NCBI RefSeq assembly: GCF_028282165.1
Contig: NZ_JANQIM010000024.1
Coordinates: 1-64,000 of the forward strand
DNA from: Winogradskyella sp.
GTDB lineage: Bacteria > Bacteroidota > Bacteroidia > Flavobacteriales > Flavobacteriaceae
Reading direction: 5' to 3'
Length of the DNA: 64,000 bases
Numbering within the stretch: position 1 is the first letter of the stretch; each line of letters starts with the position of its first letter. Shown in pieces: positions 59,496 through 64,000 of the stretch. The notes under the pieces are model-generated. The model was not told the origin of the DNA and made no database searches. It saw only the letters and a program-made list of their open reading frames with translations. A program made the position numbers and the translations under genes.

Positions 59496-62210
59496 TCATC
59501 CCGTACTTTTTAATCCGCCCGAAAGTGCGTTGACCAATAGTAAAAGTTGTAATAGATAACGTTCTCCTTCTGGAGAATGAGCCTTTCTCAATTCTCGCCA
59601 TTTCTTAATATAGTCGACTTGAATCTTGTGCAATGCTTTTAGGGATGAATCCCTTAATTTTTTATTTTCTGTTGCAGCAATCCTTCTCGTGTCTGAAGAC
59701 TCTCCCATAATATCTTGAATGATTTCAAGACACTTTTCAAAGTCGTTAAGAACTAATTGCATCAATTCCTCTTTAGTGTTCTCGTCCTCCACCATTTCAG
59801 AAAAGACATGCATTATTTCAGTATCAACATTCAATAAATTGGTCTCAACCTGAATTAGTAAGTACTTAAAGAAGGGCCAATCCTTTGCAAGTGTTTGCAA
59901 TCTGTTGTAATCTTCGGGATTTTGTTTTCTAAAGGTTTCAAGAGCTTCTCCCATACCAAACCAACCTGTGAGATTAAATCTAGATTGACTCCAACTAAAC
60001 ACCCATGGTATGGATCGGAGGTCATCTAGACTTCGTTGACCAGTACGTCGTGCTGGTCTTGAACCGATTTTACTTTGCTCCAATACATCGATTGGGGTCA
60101 CTTTAGAATAAAACGCAATAAAATTATCATGGTCAATGAGGGTTCTGTATTTTTTTCTGGCCAAGGCGACCATATTGTCCATAATGTTATAAAGTTCAGC
60201 ATCTTGATTACCGTCACTCTTAATCAGGGCTTGTTTTGCAGTTCCTGCCGTAAACATCTCTAAATTGTAGGTCGCCGTGAGACGATTGGCAAACTGATTG
60301 GCTATGGTTTCGCCCTGAACGGTCATTTTAATTTTTCCGCTCATGGCAACTGCTGGCATACTATCCAAAAAGCGATGAATTTTTCCACCACCACGACTCG
60401 TCGTGCCACCACGACCATGGAAAAAACGTAAATCTACACCAAATTTATCTCCCACTTTGGTAAGGTTTTCTTCTGCTTTATAAATGTTCCAACGACTCGT
60501 TAAGATGCCCCCGTCTTTATTACTGTCACTGTAGCCAAGCATAATTTCTTGGGTAAACTTTGATGATGCTTTAATCTGTTTTTGTAATACAGGATGGCTT
60601 AAATAGTCAGATAAGATATCAGGGCCAGCAATTAAATCTTCGATGGTTTCTAACAAGGGTACTACAGGCAGACGAACATCCTGCAAACCGACTTCCCTTA
60701 AGAGAACGAACACTAACAGCAGATCACTTAAGCTACGCGTCATACTTACAATAATAGAGCCAATACCATCTATACCGTACTTGTCAATATAATGTTTTAC
60801 AGCGCTTAAATAGCCCAATACATTATCAGCTTCCGTTCCGCATAAAGTGCCCGAAACTAGAAAAGGGCGACTACTCTCTAACTCTTTATTTAAAAACATC
60901 AGTCGTTTTTCTTCATCCCATGATGCGTAATCTGAATCTTCAAAACCAGCTGTGACCAAGATTTGAGTTATCGCCTTTTCGTGATAGGTACTATTATTTC
61001 TAATGTCTAATTTGGCCAAATGAAATCCGAAGCATCGCACCAAACGTTCTACGGGGAAAAGCGTTTGTTTAGCAATGCGTTCTGCACCTAACTCGACAAG
61101 TAGATGTCTTAACTTTTTAAGTTCTTTAGCCAAATCATTGGAGCTTTTAAAGTAGCCATTTTCACCAAGATCGTGTTTTTCTTCTATAGTATTATCCAAC
61201 TTTACCAGAAGTAAATTAACATATTGGCGTAAAGGTTCCGATGGATTTCTATCTAATGCTTTTTGACCTTGAGCTCCAAAGAAATTGCCCAGATCTTCGA
61301 TGTTTTTTAAGACCTCCTCAGGAAAAGGAACGCGATAACTAGAAAAACTAAGTTTTACTGTTAATTCTATAAGTTGATTACGAATCATATCTAGAGCTGC
61401 CTTGCGATGTAACTCTAGCGTAGACTTGGTAAACTCTGGTGTTACAAAAGGATGCCCATCTCTATCACCACCGACCCAGCTGCCAAAATGTACCAAGGGG
61501 AAATGCTCTGGCCATTCCAATAACTCTTTTGGAAAACCGAAAGATCTCCAAGCTTCCTTTAGACGATTATCAGCAAGAGCCACAGCATCAGGAAAGACAT
61601 TTACAAAATAATGCATCAAGTTATTTCGCTCATCCTGAAGTCTTGGTTTTTCCAAATAGATTTCGCCTGTTCGCCACCAACGCTCCATTAAACTGATAAT
61701 CTCTTGTTTTAGACTTTCTTGTTCGGCATAGGACCAGTTTGGGTTTTCCCCTTTTACCAATAAAAGATAGAACTCTCTATGAATGTTGAGTACCGTAAGT
61801 CGTTTTGCCTCAGTAGGATGCGCTGTTAGTACTGGCATAACACTCATGTTCTGTAATGTTTGGGCTATCGTCTCTGGATTAAGGCCCTTTTCTTTCCACT
61901 CACTTATAGCTTCTCCCCAAGAACCTCTTGTGGATTCTATACCCAGTTGCGTCTCCGCTCGGCGTCTGTATTGGGCAGCGGCATTTTCCTCAACTAAATT
62001 CAATAACTCAAAGCAAATTCCAATAGCTTGAATAAATTTTTCTTCTGAGCGATATTCTTGGTTTATAGTTTTGGATTTTCCAAAGGGCAAACTTTCAGCC
62101 AAATCCTCTTCGCCTATTGAGATTAGCATTTCTTTGAATAATGTAACCAGTTCTTGAAAGTCGGTATGGATTTTTTCAATCCCTTCTTTTTTAAGCAATT
62201 CTAATGACAT
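59496..62210 (-). CDS. ppc: Phosphoenolpyruvate carboxylase
   Basis: The 904-residue enzyme makes oxaloacetate from PEP and bicarbonate. Catalytic His131 is in TAHPTEAKRLTVL, KDGGILTSRW and FHGRGGTTSRGGGKIHRF (about 595-610) carry the active-site loop, RRTGQRSLDDLRSIPWVFSW holds the conserved Arg region, and the C-terminal end is LKSTG. These all match PEPC, but the usual GRGGTVGRGGGP has become GRGGTTSRGGGK and TAHPTEV has become TAHPTEA, so it is a divergent branch. It replenishes the citric acid cycle and may be fed by the carbonic anhydrase unit (inference). Confidence 0.93.
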   Translation of the reverse strand: MSLELLKKEGIEKIHTDFQELVTLFKEMLISIGEEDLAESLPFGKSKTINQEYRSEEKFIQAIGICFELLNLVEENAAAQYRRRAETQLGIESTRGSWGEAISEWKEKGLNPETIAQTLQNMSVMPVLTAHPTEAKRLTVLNIHREFYLLLVKGENPNWSYAEQESLKQEIISLMERWWRTGEIYLEKPRLQDERNNLMHYFVNVFPDAVALADNRLKEAWRSFGFPKELLEWPEHFPLVHFGSWVGGDRDGHPFVTPEFTKSTLELHRKAALDMIRNQLIELTVKLSFSSYRVPFPEEVLKNIEDLGNFFGAQGQKALDRNPSEPLRQYVNLLLVKLDNTIEEKHDLGENGYFKSSNDLAKELKKLRHLLVELGAERIAKQTLFPVERLVRCFGFHLAKLDIRNNSTYHEKAITQILVTAGFEDSDYASWDEEKRLMFLNKELESSRPFLVSGTLCGTEADNVLGYLSAVKHYIDKYGIDGIGSIIVSMTRSLSDLLLVFVLLREVGLQDVRLPVVPLLETIEDLIAGPDILSDYLSHPVLQKQIKASSKFTQEIMLGYSDSNKDGGILTSRWNIYKAEENLTKVGDKFGVDLRFFHGRGGTTSRGGGKIHRFLDSMPAVAMSGKIKMTVQGETIANQFANRLTATYNLEMFTAGTAKQALIKSDGNQDAELYNIMDNMVALARKKYRTLIDHDNFIAFYSKVTPIDVLEQSKIGSRPARRTGQRSLDDLRSIPWVFSWSQSRFNLTGWFGMGEALETFRKQNPEDYNRLQTLAKDWPFFKYLLIQVETNLLNVDTEIMHVFSEMVEDENTKEELMQLVLNDFEKCLEIIQDIMGESSDTRRIAATENKKLRDSSLKALHKIQVDYIKKWRELRKAHSPEGERYLLQLLLLVNALSGGLKSTG

Positions 62211-62291
62211 ATTTTTTTATTATTTAAAGGAATCTAACAGCATTTCTAATTGTTAAAGCTTATAGATAGACTTAAAATTTGACTGATGAAA

Positions 62292-62330
62292 TTAAAAAAA
62301 TAACTTTGAAAATTCGAATTTTCAAAGTTA
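62292..62330 (-). terminator. Terminator with perfect 30-base palindrome
   Basis: Positions 62301-62330 form a perfect palindrome with two 15-base arms (TAACTTTGAAAATTC and GAATTTTCAAAGTTA); the minus-strand 3' side runs into TTTTTTT. It lies 100 bases after the alpha/beta hydrolase stop and ends that operon. Confidence 0.8.
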
Positions 62331-62429
62331 AGAAACGATGAATAGGCCTACATGTAAATTATACCTATAGACCTATTTGAAATTAAAGAAGTGAAAGCAA
62401 TTGTCAATAACTTTCTAGAGTCCAAACTT

Positions 62430-63449
62430 TTAGAGCTGTAGATTCTTGTAAAAAAACTGACTTGTTTTCTCAACGGCTAAATCGACTTCTTCTTTTTGGT
62501 CATAGAATGCAAATTGATGCATTGGTGATGCCAAATCAGTCTCTACCCAAACCAGTTCTTTATTTTTTGATGGTACAGCTTCAAAGTATTTTTTGGTGTA
62601 ATCTGGTAAAACACAGCCATCAGAATGTACCATAAATAGCGGTTTATCTAATTTTGATGCTGATGGAAATGGATTCAAGTTCAACCAATCTTCCCATGTG
62701 GCCACAGCAAATTGGTCAGCACTCCATTGTGGAATGGCTCCACGCTCAGGATTTAAGTAATAATCAAAGTTACCATACATGGCTGCTGTTGGGTCATCTG
62801 TTGAAATGGTCTTAATATATGTGAATTCACCTGTCTCGGCATATTTCTTTTTGGCAGCTTGTGCAGCATCCTTACGTTGCTGTACACCTTCTTCACCACC
62901 ATAAAACAATTTTACAGCTTCGTCATCGTGCAACCAAGAGGCTGTTGTTGCTACAGCTTTGATATTACTATCTTCTGAAGCTGCCATTAAGGTATACATA
63001 GAACCTGCACAGACGCCAAAGGCTCCAATATTAGTACCATCGACTTCTGGAAGCGTCTTTAAATAGGCTACGGCATTTTTAATGTCCTGGATTTTCATGG
63101 TTGGATTCTCCCAAGCTCTTGGTACACCTTCACTTTCACCATAATTTCTAAAATCGAATGCCAAGGTGATAAAACCATTTTCTGCAAATCGCTTGGCGTA
63201 CAAACCAGCCATTTGCTCTTTAACGGTTGTCCAACTGCCAGAACTCACAATAGTTGGATACTTTTTTCCTTCTTCGAAGTTTGGCGGATAGTATAAATTG
63301 CCTACAAGGTTTAAGCCTTCACTTTTAAAATTTACGGTTTTCATGGTTACTTCTGTGTTTTTAGTTTCGTTCTGTTCTTCCTTCTTTTTTTCTGAATTTG
63401 CACAAGAGCATACTAGTGCAAGGGTTAATGCTAAGGTTATTGTTTTCAT
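62430..63449 (-). CDS. Alpha/beta hydrolase lipoprotein with Cys nucleophile motif
   Basis: A lipoprotein signal (LALVCSC) precedes a 339-residue alpha/beta hydrolase. The nucleophile elbow is GVCAGSM (Cys in place of Ser, as in dienelactone hydrolases), with SGSWTTVK near the oxyanion site, FRNYGESEG, and SDGCVLPDY (Asp) and SPMHQFAFYD (His) late in the chain. Substrate unknown; it acts at the cell envelope. It follows the NTF2-like gene by one base and is very likely co-transcribed with it. Confidence 0.82.
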   Translation of the reverse strand: MKTITLALTLALVCSCANSEKKKEEQNETKNTEVTMKTVNFKSEGLNLVGNLYYPPNFEEGKKYPTIVSSGSWTTVKEQMAGLYAKRFAENGFITLAFDFRNYGESEGVPRAWENPTMKIQDIKNAVAYLKTLPEVDGTNIGAFGVCAGSMYTLMAASEDSNIKAVATTASWLHDDEAVKLFYGGEEGVQQRKDAAQAAKKKYAETGEFTYIKTISTDDPTAAMYGNFDYYLNPERGAIPQWSADQFAVATWEDWLNLNPFPSASKLDKPLFMVHSDGCVLPDYTKKYFEAVPSKNKELVWVETDLASPMHQFAFYDQKEEVDLAVEKTSQFFYKNLQL

Positions 63450-63450
63450 T

Positions 63451-63963
63451 TTAGTTTGATTTTACTTGTTCTACAGCTTTTTCAATAAGTTTTGTATTTC
63501 CATCCTGATATTTGAAATTAAAGGTCATCGTTGTGATTTTCCAAATACCATCTATTTTTTCTAAATCAAAATCATAGCTTCCTACTACGGTCCAAATATT
63601 GCCGTTATCATCTTCTAAACAATGTGTAGCGGTGCCGTAGCAAAACGAATGTGCTTTGTTGCCATCAACTTTAGTAATGAAGTTTCCTATTTGATGATGT
63701 GTAAATGTAAAGCCTGGTAATACGGTTTTCCAGCTAGCGGTAATATCGGCAGGCGAAACTTCTGTCGCAGGATTTGTGGTCATTGAAGAATAATCTAATG
63801 TTACTTTTGAGGCAAATTGTGCTTCTACTTCTGTCCAATTGCTATTATCAGAATTGACAAACATTTCGGTAATGGTTTCCTGAATATTCATCTTGTCTTT
63901 CATGTGTTGTGCATTTATAATTAATGAAGTGGTCATTAATAAGGTTATAAATAGTGTTTTCAT
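63451..63963 (-). CDS. Secreted SnoaL/NTF2-like protein
   Basis: The start is 63963 (MKTLFITLLMTTSLIINAQ), a signal peptide; eight earlier residues of the longer frame are ignored. The 170-residue protein has the cone-like fold of SnoaL/NTF2: IQETITEMFVNSDNSNWTEVEAQFASKVTLDYSS (in parts), ATHCLEDDNGNIWTVVGSYDFDLEKIDGIWKIT (in parts). A CATCTTTG near-match to the -7 element lies about 20 bases upstream. Relatives are isomerases or binding proteins. It heads the unit with the hydrolase. Confidence 0.82.
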   Translation of the reverse strand: MKTLFITLLMTTSLIINAQHMKDKMNIQETITEMFVNSDNSNWTEVEAQFASKVTLDYSSMTTNPATEVSPADITASWKTVLPGFTFTHHQIGNFITKVDGNKAHSFCYGTATHCLEDDNGNIWTVVGSYDFDLEKIDGIWKITTMTFNFKYQDGNTKLIEKAVEQVKSN

Positions 63964-64000
63964 CTTCGTTTTGTTTTGATAGTACAAAGATGCGACGGCT

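Noticed and set aside
1..64000. CRISPR array, integrase, transposase or prophage genes.
   Set aside because: No regularly spaced identical repeats, no DDE or tyrosine recombinase motif and no phage structural gene were seen. The only regular repeats are inside the adhesin gene.

Overview
The window looks like a chromosomal segment of a marine-type member of the Flavobacteriaceae (Bacteroidota). The signs are: AT-rich DNA (about one third G+C in lines counted by hand), a gliding/T9SS type-B C-terminal domain, three DUF6090 proteins, a MoxR-DUF58-BatABCDE operon, many SPII lipoproteins, frequent TTG/GTG starts, and TAnnTTTG -7 promoter elements about 20-25 bases before several start codons. I saw no rRNA, tRNA, CRISPR array, transposase or prophage gene.

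Layout. 1-3975: the 3' part of a giant GC-rich (about 60%) cell-surface repeat protein, strikingly unlike the rest. 3972-10923: a small dimeric-barrel protein, an SH3 protein and a large alpha-2-macroglobulin lipoprotein. 11166-18753: a minus-strand block of isoaspartyl peptidase, cyclase-family hydrolase, three DUF6090 membrane proteins, a VPS10-like propeller and the stump of a fourth DUF6090 gene. 18875-23671: an ALDH7 dehydrogenase, a small secreted protein, and the exported DUF1800/DUF1501 pair. 23859-27616: an aldo/keto reductase, an SDR, a nucleotide-cyclase-like protein, an AlbA_2 (Schlafen-like) protein and gene debris. 27721-37626: a DUF4382-type lipoprotein, then the complete Bat (Batl) operon. 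37682-40335: small membrane ORF, SulP transporter, beta-carbonic anhydrase. 40345-48724: housekeeping and unknown genes (CvpA, CREST hydrolase, pheS, gpsA, TlpA-like thioredoxin, EamA exporter). 48810-53007: mfd and a transglutaminase-like protein. 53071-57376: two HxlR-regulated redox/electrophile clusters. 57423-63963: sppA, ppc, and an alpha/beta hydrolase with an NTF2-like partner.

The most interesting signals are: (i) the composition break at 3972, with six perfect 11-residue calcium-loop repeats inserted inside the last adhesin repeat; (ii) three copies of genome-dispersed palindromic repeats captured in frame inside mfd, with further copies between genes; (iii) the cyclase-DUF6090-DUF6090-VPS10-DUF6090 operon, which ends in a degenerate DUF6090 stump; (iv) two divergent HxlR promoters whose palindromes overlap recognisable Bacteroidota promoter elements; and (v) a stand-alone class III cyclase-like protein with both metal-binding Asp positions but no obvious catalytic Asn/Arg.

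All family assignments rest on reading translated sequence by eye. No database search was run. Start codons were moved from the longest ORF where a signal peptide, family start, promoter element or repeat boundary argued for it; those changes are explained in the entries.
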